Source of the DNA: Pseudopithomyces maydicus
Lineage: Eukaryota; Ascomycota; Dothideomycetes; Pleosporales; Didymosphaeriaceae
Assembly: GCA_026873275.1 (NCBI GenBank)
Contig: JANTUC010000003.1
Coordinates: forward strand, 1,612,001 to 1,676,000
Direction of reading: 5' to 3'
Length of the DNA: 64,000 nt
Part shown: positions 42,969 to 53,978 of the stretch, piece by piece
How the letters are laid out: each line of letters opens with the position of its first letter
How positions within the stretch are numbered: position 1 is the stretch's first letter
Program-made: the position numbers and the translations under genes
The notes under the pieces: model-generated
What the model was told of the DNA's origin: nothing
The model's database searches: none
Seen by the model: only the letters and a program-made list of their open reading frames with translations

Positions 42969-43620
42969 AGCGATGCGTGTCGGTCGGGGCAAGCGTACAA
43001 TATTTATGCTCACGAGCATCCAATAGCGATTTTAGTGTGATAAATTAACTAGATATTTGTCTGTTGTTCACGATCGGAAGACATATGGGCTATCCTCCAG
43101 TATTCTGTTGCGCAATTGTCCTCTGAGTGAAAGAAACGCAATCGATAATTACATCAACAATTGACAATCTGGAGTCATGAAGAGATACATGAGTGAGGCC
43201 AAGTGCACAGGAGTCGAATTCAGCAAATAGGGGAGTAACGTTAACTAACACCTTTCTCTAGATCTGGTGATACTTCTCTCTTTGTAGATTGTCTTAAAAG
43301 AGAGGGTTGCGAGCAAGGGAGGGTTGCCAGCAAGATTGCCGGGTACGCGAAAGTTGGGGTGATCTTATCAGATGAGAACGCAAAAAAATCCACGACAATC
43401 GTTGGTGTGATCCATCATTTCCTAATTCTAACAAGCGTGAGTTTTATCCAGTTGTTATAAGGTCATCACGAAAAGAAAAATTCGTAACCACAATTAGAGC
43501 CGACACAATTCAATCTCTGTCTCCCTTTGTGCCCAAGAAACCAAGTTAGATACTTGACTCTTCTAAAATCTACCGTTGGTTTCTACCGAAAGGTCATATC
43601 CACTGTATAACTCATCGGCA
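42969..43620. other. Intergenic with a minisatellite fragment
   Basis: No gene is seen. Two units of the 17-bp repeat lie at 43299-43337. Confidence 0.4.
43299..43337 (+). repeat. Two-unit outlier of the 17-bp minisatellite
   Basis: GAGAGGGTTGCGAGCAAG followed by GGAGGGTTGCCAGCAAG, same orientation and variants as in the array at 38868-39270, 4 kb away. Confidence 0.85.
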
Positions 43621-43899
43621 ATGATCACTTTGCTTCGAAAATGGTTTCGCCACGAGGGCCTTGAGTACACACAAGCAACAGACACACATGGCAGATATGC
43701 AAGGTCGACACCGAGTAATAGATCCGCCTCCCTCCATAATCCGAAGAAACGAAAAAGAAAGTCCCGCCGCCCCATGGTGATCATTGTACAGGATTGTAAC
43801 TGTCGCCACGCCTGCCATACATCGGAGCGCTTACGCATACCTAGCGTTCCCCGAGGAACATCTGTGCCAGAACTTGATGGGACAGGATTCATGGCGTAG
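43621..43899 (+). CDS. Small basic protein, 92 aa
   Basis: ATG at 43621 (MITLLRKWFRHEGLEYTQ). A basic cluster PKKRKRKSRRPMVIIVQDC is a strong nuclear signal followed by a short hydrophobic strand and a Cys/His group (CNCRHACH). The complementary strand is also open, which lowers confidence. No family is recognised. Confidence 0.35.
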   Translation: MITLLRKWFRHEGLEYTQATDTHGRYARSTPSNRSASLHNPKKRKRKSRRPMVIIVQDCNCRHACHTSERLRIPSVPRGTSVPELDGTGFMA

Positions 43900-44096
43900 T
43901 TCTGCCAGAACGGTGTTGAATTAGTAGTTTAACAATACCTCTTCAGTAGCAAACTCAAGTCCTTTGTGCAGTAAAAAGCCCAGATTGTCTCATCTATTTA
44001 TGTATTTGACGTTAAATATAGATTTACGGATTTCAACTTGTCGCTCTGATCTACTTTCGAGGAAAACATGCCCGTACGAAGGCATCAAACATTTAA

Positions 44097-45088
44097 TCAC
44101 AGAAGAGCAAACAGTAAGCTGTGTCTAATATCCTGAGGTGTGAGTTCCATGAGTAATGTTGATGCAATGCATTTCCGTAAAAGAAAAAAGGGCCAGATAC
44201 AGTGATTAGCAGCACAGTAATGCATTATCTTCGCTGCAGCATGTAAGCTGGTCTTTTTCACTAAATAATTCTTAAGATAATTAGATTTTGTGTATGGGAA
44301 CCGAATCGACAATTCAGAGCCTACTTGCGCCATTTGCTCTTCTTCTCCTTTTTGAACGTAGAGGCAGATAGCGCTCTCGAGTGTGTACATTCGAGCACAA
44401 ATGCAGAGGGATACCCACGCGGTTCGCAATTTAAAGAGGCTTAGAGAATGCCCCGAGACCCCCGACAGCTCTGATAGCCTCAAGCTAGCCTCTCCTGATG
44501 ATCTGTCCCTGAAGCACGGCACGTACAACTTGAGTTTTATGGATACATCAGGTATTTCTTGACAGGTATGCCAAAATCCTCGGTCTTCGATTCGCCCTTC
44601 GTGGATGGGTATTCCAAAGCTTGTCAAAAACAAACCATCTGGACGCTGGCTCTTGATCGCCTCGAACGCCTTTTTGTCGTAATGAACGCGGGCTGGGTTG
44701 GGATTGTCGTATAGGCAGAACTTGATCATCCTATCAATTGATTCTTCGTTCTCCAACTGAACCGGAAACATGCCTAGAAGATAGAGACAAAGATGTTTGC
44801 TTCCATTTGTGCGCTTAGCATATCGGCCAGGGTGTTTTAACCTCTTATAAAAATGAGGGACGTCATTCCCTAGTAACCCCAATTTCATCCCACCCTTTAA
44901 CAAGCTGTTCAGTTCGACCACATGGTAGGAAAGATCTCGAATCGGGTTGAGGTAAGCCTTACGCTCCTGTTCATCCAAATGAAGCCTAGACAAAGGTCCA
45001 ACTTTGCAACATCCCACGCAGAAAGCTGTTGCAATATGTTTTTCCGGGACTCATAACGAACAAGAAGATCTATTAAAGTGAGTGCCAT
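44097..45088 (-). CDS. LRPxDIA family member 3, one-base frame break
   Basis: The ATG at 45088 starts MALTLIDLLVRYESRKNILQ, then QLSAWDVAKLDLCLG aligns with the LRPxDIA helix of members 1 and 2. The frame then shifts near 44979-44990; adding one base continues into HLDEQERKAYLNPIRDL, which aligns with DLTKAERNRFMDIIDDI. Downstream blocks (GLLGNDVPHFYKRLKHPGRY, YDNP, DGLFLTSFG) keep the family order. The remaining C-terminus (to 44097) is longer than in the other members. Length would be about 330 aa. Either a recent pseudogene or an assembly deletion. Confidence 0.55.
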
Positions 45089-45637
45089 TTCGCCCTAGTG
45101 TAGAAATGAGAGCGCCTTCAAAAGCAGCTAATGAGGTATAGATAAGGTAGCTAGTGGGCATTGTTCCATGCTTTGATAGCCGAAGAACAATTTATAGTCA
45201 TAGCAAGCCAAGTCCATTGGTATTATGCTATTGGTGGGTAATTTGTAGCGCAAACTACTGTGAACAAGACGGCGGTATTGTCTTGTCTTCCTAGAAAGGC
45301 ATGCGCTATAGTATGCCCAGTAAGGGCTCCTCACAACAGCACAAATGGCTTAAACTATGTAATTATTTTATTTTTATGATCAGAGGGCACATAATTCACA
45401 GAATACCATTCGGGGTAACATGACTACTCGGTGCAAGGGTGCAAGGCACTCCTTTACCGGGACTACTTTCAGTGCGCTGTATCATCATCAAGAATCGTAC
45501 ATTGCTGACATACAAGCGTGTAACCTGCCCACTATTTTCTGATGCAATCATTCAGTATAAATACTTCGAGATCGTTACTTTGTATTCTGCTACATGTGCA
45601 TCGCCAGAAGTGTTGTAATATCAGGCCAAGTTCAGCT
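45089..45637. other. Intergenic
   Basis: The minus frame 45128-45334 is short and without signature. Confidence 0.4.
45556..45562 (+). promoter_or_regulatory. TATA-like element
   Basis: TATAAAT about 80 bp upstream of the ATG at 45638. Confidence 0.35.
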
Positions 45638-46120
45638 ATGGCTCCTATACTCTCTTACTTGCTATCTTGGGGCAGGACTGTTGAAGCCGCATTTCATCGG
45701 ACTATCGCAGATAAACACCCTACAATTCGATCACACGCTCCCAATACCGAGCACTCGAGCGATATAAGTCAAAATGATGATTCGGGCTCTACGACGATTC
45801 AAGCAGCTAGCCCTGCTCTGACGGATGCCGATATACGCGAATATCAGAACTACCGGAAGCGACAGAACCCAAAAAGAGGATCGTCTCATAAAATTCGTGG
45901 TGCATCGAAGATCCATCGAAGGCCTACGAGAATGCATACTCGAGATACTACAGTAACTACCGATATTGAAATCGTAGTAACCGACTATTCTGACACAGTA
46001 GTTGATCCTGCCTTGCCAAGCGCTAAAGTGGAGAAACACGCCAAAGAGCAAAGTGATGAACCAAGGGGAGAAGGGCCTAGAGATTCATCTTCCAAGTCAA
46101 CGCACAGCCAACGGACGTAG
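45638..46120 (+). CDS. Orphan polar protein, 160 aa
   Basis: The ATG at 45638 (MAPILSYLLSWGRTVEAAF) is preferred over the upstream ATG at 45542 because it follows the TATA element. A short amphipathic or hydrophobic N-terminus is followed by a polar, partly basic body (RKRQNPKRGSSHKIRGASK) and a Glu/Ser-rich tail. No domain is recognised. Confidence 0.4.
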   Translation: MAPILSYLLSWGRTVEAAFHRTIADKHPTIRSHAPNTEHSSDISQNDDSGSTTIQAASPALTDADIREYQNYRKRQNPKRGSSHKIRGASKIHRRPTRMHTRDTTVTTDIEIVVTDYSDTVVDPALPSAKVEKHAKEQSDEPRGEGPRDSSSKSTHSQRT

Positions 46121-46441
46121 AAAAATTCATACTATCAAGTCCTCAACATGATGGCATGTTGGCTCGGAGAGGAATCTCCAGCCAATCGATAGGTGATCTA
46201 TCGGAATTGTCATGGTAAATTAGATTATAGTTCGCGATACATGTAATCGGTCAATGATCTTCTAGGGAGGAGTTAATGGCAGAACAAAGAGGACGATAGA
46301 ACCGCGTATCAAACTATCAGAAACTGGTCTTACGGTAATCCTTTGCAGGCATGTTAATTGCTGTGTTATAAGTTATTTTACTTTACATCGCTCTACTAGG
46401 ATTGATTGCAGCAATTGCAAAATGTAATGAAAAAGCAGTGC
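46121..46441. other. Intergenic, 3' side of the channel gene
   Basis: AT-rich; no feature is recognised. Confidence 0.4.
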
Positions 46442-48940
46442 TTAAGTCGGATGCTTCTGTTGCTTTACTAGCTTTATCCCTCCTGACGAAGTAAGAACGG
46501 CGTCGTCTTCAAAGATCGGTGTGACCTTTAACGCCTCTCTAAGCTGAGAAATTTCATTCGAACCAATCCCAAAATCGTCTTTGGGAATCCTGATTGCTGA
46601 AGTGGATGTGAGTGCGCTGTGCTCAAAAGTGAAGGTCGTTTTACACTGGGAAGATAATTCATCTCCGATAGATGTTGGAGAAAACACAAGCAACGGATTG
46701 AACGCTTTGCGGACCAGGTAATGATATATGGCTGTTAGCGGGATGGTAAAAACCATGATACATGCCTGTGCTGTGCATGCAGCCTCGCCTCGCGAGTTCC
46801 TTGTGAGGAAGAATAGTGCAGTTAGACTGCACTCCATCAGGTAAAGACCGGCGAAAAGATGTTTCAGGGCTTTGGGATAGAACAGTCCCCCGCTGTCTCT
46901 TTCTGTCAAAATGATCGACGAATCCGAATAGATGGCCCAGAATAGTGCAAAGATGAGGACCTGAAAAGGTAAGATGATGGGGGAGATGATCGCATAGAGA
47001 AACCCTGTTTGCTGTCAACGTCCGTGTAAAATTTTCATGAGCGTGTTGACAAACCGATGCAAGCTAGATTGGTGTACACAGGTAGGAAGATGCCCCAATC
47101 AATGTCAGTACCTTTTTGCCTGACCAACTTCTGCGTTACCGTCTTATCGAAGAGTGGCGCAAGAAGAAGCCTTGCTATTAGGCGGTCAATGCGCAGCAAT
47201 GAATTGGCACTGGCAGATAGAGCTTGCAACAGGACGTATGAAAGGAAGTAGTTGCTTGCTTTGGGAAGATTTTTTGCCAATGTTGCCGGCATCGATTGTC
47301 CACCTGCGATTTCATTGACAATACTCGTAAGCCCCGCGGACAGCGAGACCACCAGTGTAGTCTGGAGGAAAAGGAAGCAGAAGTAAAAGTCCTGGACTCT
47401 GAGGCTGATGATGCTTTTGGAGGTGATACCTTGCTTGCAGACGAGCTGCTGCAAGGTAGCAGAGAACGCTTTCACCAACGCGGCCAACAAAACAGGAGGC
47501 AAGACACCTTGGATAAACCCCAAAGACCATTCGGGAAGCCTGTCGACCCAAATGAGAGACTCCAAAGCACGTGTGAGGTAGATGACCTGGGAGAGGAGTC
47601 CGATCAATGCTACGGGAACAACGCAGAGCATCGCTAAAGCAGCAATCGCTACATTAGATGCCACCGTGCGAACGTTCCTCTCCCACCAGGTCATGCACAC
47701 ATTGTCCCAGACAACATCCTCGACAGAGATGGGAAGCGTGCGGGGGTCATGTATCCAGGACATGTATGGAGAACCGTCTGGCACGCCATGTGCGCAGCGA
47801 GCGGATCCTCGAAAGTGATGAAGGCGGATGGCAGCCTCAGGAAATCCTCGGGCGCCGACCGCTTTTTCTCGATTTGTTCAGTTACCCTTCGGAGTTCTTT
47901 GCGATAGTAGATGATCGCATCGACTTTCTCCTGCTCGAGCCAGGCCAGCAAGCTTCCAAGGTTCCGCAAGGGAATATGAGGACGGACAAGGTCTCTACTA
48001 ACAATTGGCTTTCTGCCCTGCTTCCTAGCGCTAATGACAGTTTTCCGTATATAATGTGTCTCCGCTGATTCGAGCAAGCGAGCCAGCGCATCGCGCTGGG
48101 CGACCAGACGGGAGAGTATTCTGAAGTCTCGATTGAATGAGATGGCCGTGATCTTTCCTGGAAAAACGCTGAATTGAGACGCCAGCTGCACCTCATCCAT
48201 CCAGCAGTCCGGTATAGCGTCTACAAGCATCGTTCGCAAAGCTGCGGAGGACGAATGTTGCCGGACCACGACGTAATACGCAAGTTCGTTCCACAGAATC
48301 CAACAAACGTGCGCAATAAACAGGATTGCAAGAATCAAATGAACCCAGTACCGGTCGGAATGGGCAAGGCCTACGTTGGACCATCCAAGCGTATCGATTC
48401 CCCTGACTCCGAGTTTCGCGGCTTTTCCATCGATGTAGTTTGTGGGAATCAGGATGGGCGTGATCAGAAGCGCGGCGGGGAGGAAGATCAAGAGCAATGT
48501 CCGTACATAACGCCGGAAAAAGTATCTGTCGAGGTGTTCACAGTCGCGCTTGAAACGAACTAGATCTGTGCATCGAAATACTATCGACTTGGTAAATTTA
48601 TTGGTCGGTATTTTCAAAGAGGTGGCGCTATCAAGGTCAGTTCATGCGGTGCTGAAGGGTTCCAATCGTACTAAATCTCAGGGAACCGTCCACGTATAGC
48701 GAAGAATACCAAGACCTCCAAGGCGAAGAGAGCAAATGAAGTGGATAGAGATGCTAGAAAGGAGCTCAAGGACGCGCCATTGAGTTGCTGAGCTTTGCCG
48801 AACGAGTTATTGAGATCAATGTCCGCCTGCGGACTATTCATTGCTTCTCGCATTTCAAGGCCTGACATATTTGCTGTATCTGTTACGGACAGGCGAAAGG
48901 GAGCACACTCAGGCGGAATTATGTACTCGAGCTGATACAT
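46442..48940 (-). CDS. CSC1/OSCA-type (DUF221) mechanosensitive-like channel, one-base break
   Basis: Exons are 48940-48672, 48627-47055 and 47004-46442 (introns GTACGA...TTGATAG and GTTTGT...AAACAG). Exon 1 holds the first helix of the N-terminal RSN1_TM region (FLASLSTSFALFALEVLVFF). Exon 2 holds two more helices and the cytosolic loop (SAFITFEDPLAAHMACQ), then EDVVWDNVCMTWWER and the RSN1_7TM pore helices. Exon 3 carries the last helices (LKHLFAGLYLMECSLTALFF) and a polar tail. The frame breaks at a five-C run (forward 47742-47746): one more C joins ...GYMTP to RTLPISVEDVVW as in the family, and the exon sum then divides by three (801 aa). The protein would sit in the plasma or endomembrane as an osmosensitive cation channel. 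Confidence 0.75.
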
Positions 48941-49085
48941 ACAAGTCTTCCAGGATAGTACTAGTTTCTGACAGGCACAAGAGGAAACATGTCTCCTGCC
49001 CTACAAGCGCCGTTTCCTTCGCACTAGCCCAACGGAGCAAGCACACCCGTCTGCTTCCATCGAATGCCGCCTTGTTCCGCGCAGA
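48938..49085 (+). repeat. Dispersed repeat, copy 2
   Basis: Matches the reverse complement of 31413-31600 (AGGATAGTACTAGTT, CAGGCAC, CCTGCC.TACAAGCGCCG). It occupies most of the 196 bp between the divergent starts of the channel gene (48940) and the 787-aa orphan (49137), so it may supply promoter sequence. Confidence 0.65.
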
Positions 49086-49136
49086 TTTGCTTATTTAGAC
49101 AAGCCCAATAGCATGTAATCAACTGTATACGCAGAG

Positions 49137-51600
49137 ATGGGAGCCCCTGGCACTACGTTGTCTTCGGCTCTTACTTTAATTCATGTATGTACCATCCCGT
49201 TTCAGCCCGCCGTGTTTGAGCATGCTGACCTGCCTTAGCGGGTGGTAGAGACCTGGCTTAGCGGAGATAGTAGCCCCAATATCAGTGAACTAGCAGGACT
49301 GATAGATGCACTAGATCAGCTGAAGCACCATGCATTCCAGAAACTTCAGAATGATATAGAGAGAGAAGAAGAGCCGCATGTCCCTACCCGCATGTTGAGG
49401 ACTAGAAACACCGATCTCCGGCCATCCAAACGGGGACGCAACACCGCGGATAGGGGAAGCACATCCAAAACGAAGAAGGCACGTCATCATTCAGATTCAC
49501 TGTTTATCAATGACGATGACCCAAACTCTGATTCCGATCAAACCGAAGAAACACACTACGAGCAGGAGAGCCATGTCTCAACGACACAATCCTTCAGCAA
49601 AATCTACGGAGCAGTTGAACAGACACACTCCATCTCGGCAGGGGCAAGCGAACTGAATGAAACTACATGGGAATCGACTGAACCACCACGGGAGCTAGAT
49701 GAGCCTGCATGGGCGCAGGGCAGTGTCAGAGAGCAAAGTGTGCGACTTCCGGGCCCGGAAGCTGCCCTCCTCCCAGTACCTACACAGCAGTCTTCTAACC
49801 AGAGAGGTTCGATAGAAGAGCCCACGACGGTCGCAGAACCATCTAACGGAGAAGATGTCAACGCGGAAATTATCGAACAAGCAAGTAGGACTAACATCGC
49901 CCAATACCGCATGCAGTCGCAGCATCCATCTTCTGCAGAATTCGACGAACTAGGATACTTTTCTGATGGGAATCAATCAGAAATAAATTTATTTCTCGAC
50001 ATAGACTCTCCACGATACTTTGACGAAGCGTTCGGGGAGCGATTTGGTCACGAACACGGGACCACAGCACATTCTCCAGTGTCCGACACCATGGAACTGG
50101 AACATCCTCCTCGTAGTTTTGCAAATGATCCGGAGTTTCTACCCCATCTCGAGCTGGCCTATCGAATGGGTTTCTGTCTCCCGCAGGAATGTGTAGGGGC
50201 CAAGGATGAGACGAGCGTGCGAGAACGTCTTTCACCGCTCCTCGAAGAGAAGCCTCTCAACATGGACCTCCTTCATGGAATACTGTATACAGTACTTCCT
50301 GGTCCACTCCGCATTTTTGAACTGGGTTCCATGCCAAGTAAGGACGATTTTCCCGGACCGGAGGAATTGGTCGAAAGGTTTGTGGCGATTCTACCGGCAT
50401 CTGATGTGAGCACTATCCTACTTATTCTAGGAGACCCTAAATCAAAGGCTTTACACATCCTAGGAAGTAAATCTGCAGGTACGCAAGCGCTAAACACTTT
50501 CCGGACGTTACTCCCGCACTGGCAAGAGGAATTCATTGATGTAAGAACCCATTCTTCCTCCTGTTCTTCGTCTGTCTAACCTGCAGCCCTTTCTCATCGA
50601 GCCATATATAGATAGCGTGTTGCTCTCAGTCTTTCTAGCCGAGACTTGCTTCCGAGGTCTTTTGCCTGTGGGCGAAGTTCCTTCCTCCCGCAAATTACGG
50701 CTACGCTATCTGACAGAGCTGTTGGCGCCTTACGAACGTGACTGTGCCCTCGAACGTTTCGGGATCCCACGTGGTGTGGTGTCATCCGAGCGAATCGATA
50801 CCCGTGTGGTCACAGCACTACCAGGCCTGCCCGTAGCTGCTGATGTGTTTCCGATTCCTGACTTGGAACATTTTGATATGAAGGCCCTCCGTAAACTCTT
50901 TCTTGAAAAGCCTGCAGGATTGAAACGGGCTAGATGTCTTAGAATCTTGCAGTGCGTCAATGAAATCGGATCTTCCCACATACTGAAATCACTCCAACTC
51001 GCCCTGGATAAAGCTCCTGCCATGAGAACAGCCCATGATGCAGAACGAACGATTGTAGAGAAGCTCATGCACATCCATCTCTACTTAGAAAGAGCAGAGA
51101 GCCAAAGTCACCTCGATGTTGCAAGAAGTCGATATGTCAAATACTGCTATTTCGAGACTTATGAGCGTGCTGTCAAGGCGCTCCGAGAACGAAAGCGTGC
51201 GAGCCTTCTGGAAAGGCGTAGGGTTTCCTCGCGTAAGCACTACGTAGAAGTACCATCGGCCCCATACGAGGATGGTATTGAGCAGACCTTTCAAGGTCTC
51301 ACCGAGGAGGAGAAGAAACGGAGAGCGGAAGACGTGGTGAAAATGGAAATCGCTCGCAGGATGCTAGATTTCTGTCACGGAGACGAAAAGCGAGTGAGAC
51401 AAAACATCACCAGGTATATTCGGGAAGGAAAGGTGCTGCATTACGCCCTACAGGGGGCGTTGTGTTTAAATCCGAGCATTCTCATTCTTTTTCCCGGTTG
51501 CGAGTCGCAGCCACCCGCTCTCCCTGTAGATGCTTTTCAGTCAGAGCTCGATCACGGGGAGAAATCGATCCTCAGTAGACCGATCGACTGCAGAGAGTAA
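49137..51600 (+). CDS. Large orphan protein, three exons, 787 aa
   Basis: Exons are 49137-49184, 49239-50540 and 50587-51600, all phase 0 (introns GTATGT, CTGAC branch, CCTTAG; and GTAAGA, TCTAACC, TGCAG). It starts MGAPGTTLSSALTLIHRVVE. The first half is polar and disordered, with basic patches (RPSKRGRN, SKTKKARHH) that fit nuclear import and long acidic or Ser-rich stretches. The second half is helical and well folded (PEELVERFVAILPASDVSTI; RRAEDVVKMEIARRMLDFCH). Late in the protein a charged helix KALRERKRASLLERRR precedes a compact C-terminal domain. No known domain is recognised. GC content and codon use by eye match the DUF3723 and patatin genes to the right, so it may share their origin. 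Confidence 0.7.
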
Positions 51601-52145
51601 GAGACATCTGTTCACGTCTGGAATTATCTACTAAAGCAGCGACACAGTGTAGATTGTTTAACGCAGGCAGAAGCGACGTGGTTTGGTAGGGTGTTGCAGG
51701 CCAGACCTGCGCTATTAGAACCAATACCCAAGGCCGTGTTCAACCTCATCTCGAATAGCCATGTGGAATCATCGGACATCCAAAAGCGGAATCCAGAGGA
51801 CTACAAACACAAACCGCTCCACTTTTTTACCTGATAGATTGCAAGAGCGCACTACTAGAACTCACCACGGATGATCGCGGAATCAAGTTTCGGTCGCCGC
51901 CTCTTCCGTAACAGTGGCGCAAACTTCCGTAAGTACCGTGTCTTTGCCTCTCGTTATGTCCTGGTGACCAGATCATCGACCGCACCGGCGCGGTCCGATT
52001 CGGTCATCCCTGATCAAATTTGCAGCGATTCTGGAATGAATCGTCACCGTCGGCTCACATATAAAATCAAAGACCCTTGTAGTGTCTCTCCAGGTTTCAT
52101 TGCAACCACCTCAATTCTCACGTAGCACTTTGCGGACCTTGCATC
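51601..52145. other. Intergenic, promoter of the next gene
   Basis: The open frame 51871-52125 lacks coding signature. TATAAAA at 52060-52066 lies 80 bp before the next ATG. Confidence 0.4.
52060..52066 (+). promoter_or_regulatory. TATA-like element
   Basis: TATAAAA, 80 bp upstream of the ATG at 52146. Confidence 0.4.
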
Positions 52146-52769
52146 ATGACCGAGGAACCGACAGACTTCGCCGCGGGCGGTGACATATGGCCTTGTCTGG
52201 GCAGGCTGATCTACGATCTGCAGACCGTAATGGTGTTCTGGGAATGCACGTGGCACTCTGATCAGGAATACCAAATGCTGTGCAGGGCTGGATACGGTGG
52301 ATGGATAGTCTGTGGCAAGGGACAGGACCAACTTCTCATAGCGTGGGAGCCTACTTTCGAGAGCATGTTGGCCCAGCCTCCTTCGAAGGCACGGCCATTT
52401 GAACCTGCCGTTGAGGTCAGGGAAAATCGACCTGGCCTATTGGGCTATGTCGCGGCCAAGCACCTGCCAACCGGAGGCGGTCCACGGCTGGCCTTCCTAG
52501 CGTTCTGGAGGATATCGCCCATGTCAAAATCATCTTTCCTCCAGTTGAAAGCTGCTTTCCATAGCCATCGAGGCGATGTCGTATACACGAAGGAAGACAA
52601 AGTTTGGGTGCAGTGGGAACCCACGTGGGTGTACTACGAAGACGTCAGCGAAAACAAGAAGCGCTTTTATTTCCAATTGAAGGATGATCCCAACGCACTC
52701 TTGCGGCAATTCCACAAGATAATTGTCTCTTATTCCTCACACTTAGCCGTGAGGAAGAGGCTGGAGTAA
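52146..52769 (+). CDS. Protein with repeated W-E-x-T motifs, chromo-like, 207 aa
   Basis: Single exon from MTEEPTDFAAGGDIWPC. Three strand-like segments end in similar motifs: VMVFWECTWHS, LLIAWEPTFES and VWVQWEPTWVYYED. The last two resemble the end of chromo-type barrels (VxWEPTW). In front of each is a GYGGWIVCGKGQDQ- or GDVVYTKEDK-like hairpin, so the protein may be two or three tandem small barrels. The C-terminus is helical. A chromatin or peptide-binding role is possible but not shown. It lies between the 787-aa orphan and the DUF3723/patatin pair, on the plus strand. Confidence 0.55.
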   Translation: MTEEPTDFAAGGDIWPCLGRLIYDLQTVMVFWECTWHSDQEYQMLCRAGYGGWIVCGKGQDQLLIAWEPTFESMLAQPPSKARPFEPAVEVRENRPGLLGYVAAKHLPTGGGPRLAFLAFWRISPMSKSSFLQLKAAFHSHRGDVVYTKEDKVWVQWEPTWVYYEDVSENKKRFYFQLKDDPNALLRQFHKIIVSYSSHLAVRKRLE

Positions 52770-53978
52770 AGTTGAACGTGGAATGGGTAGCGGCACACAA
52801 AGCACTATTGCTGAATTTCATTTCCATTACACGATTTGATTCGATTCTTTTCCCTGCCATTGCTACTGCACGGACCCAGCAACTCGCGCTACGGTCATAA
52901 GCCTTCGGGCGTCAGGCTGATTCAGTGCTCAGTTCCTCAGTCGTGTCCCGCATCAGGGCTCAGCCTTGGAGCCACGAGCACGCCAACAAGAATGAGGCAC
53001 GATAAGCCCAGAACTTGGCGACCTGCCAGGATGTTGCGGTAAGGTTGGAATTGCAACTAGAGGAACGGCGCCTTGGCACGCACTGCATCCGGAAAAGGTC
53101 TTGTCGATGACGTCTCGACCATGAACCACGCCGCTCGTCGTCGGCACAGACAAACATCTAAGCTACAGAGGGCTAGTTTATTAGGTATGTGCAGGCAAGG
53201 GCTCGAATACTCGAATGACTTCTTGACTTGACCAAAAGCATCGGAGATGTTCAGACTGACTGCCATCTGCGGCTTCGCGTTAGCTTGTAGCGCCCAGGAA
53301 GCACGCAAGGGGTAGCTCATCAGCCATTTTTTCCGTTGTTCACGAATCGCGTAATACATGAACAAAACGCCAACGGTAGGTTTGGCGTGAGCCCTGGCCT
53401 GTTGGAGGTTGGAGACAATAAGAGCAATCTTATAACCAGCAATCAAACGGGCCACGACGGTAGGCAGAAAAGTATTGGCTGAATCTGATACTGCGCCTCG
53501 CAGCCGGCAGCAGACTATAACTTATGATAGATTTCATATGCTACTCGAGCGTCCCTCCTGTTCACTATCCGATGGCGACCAATCAAGAAGACTTGCTCGA
53601 CGAGCACCCGAGTTCGAGTGAGACCAGGACGCATGTCAGAGGGTCTCAAGGGCTCTGAACAGCGATAGATGGGAGGCATGTTGAAATCGATAACCCAAGC
53701 CATGGCGGTAACGACTTACTACCTCTATAGTGTCACTAGAGACGGGGAAAGAGAACCCGTCCATATGCGAGACGTACGCCTTGAGCCAGAATCCAGCAGG
53801 CTACATGCAAAGAAAAGAGACAGCATATCACAAGGTCGAAAAGTCAGCTGTGCGACTAACACAGAGTCTGAAGATATCAAAACATACTCTCAATTTGTGG
53901 ACAAGAAGTACATTGATGTTATCAATTCGGATGATGACATTTCCTTGTATTCAACCGAGGATTCAGCTTTCACTATCC
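52770..53978. other. Spacer with a patatin-gene relic
   Basis: Open frames on both strands (53057-53455 minus, 53669-54013 plus) are not convincing genes. Only the short relic at 53060-53160 is recognised. Confidence 0.35.
53060..53160 (+). pseudogene. Short relic of the patatin gene N-terminal region
   Basis: TGATGACGTCTCGACCATGA and GAACCAC.. here match TGATGAC..TCGACCACGA and GAACCAC.. at about 58147-58172, with TGGCACGCA before and CGCTCGTCGTCGGCACAGAC after (compare CGCTTCTTGTCGCGGAC). By eye it is roughly 70 percent similar over about 80 bp. A degraded partial duplicate of the gene at 57918, or of a relative. Confidence 0.4.

Noticed and set aside
47296..48563. Plus-strand ORFs opposite the CSC1 gene
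   Set aside because: Polar shadow frames of the channel coding strand.
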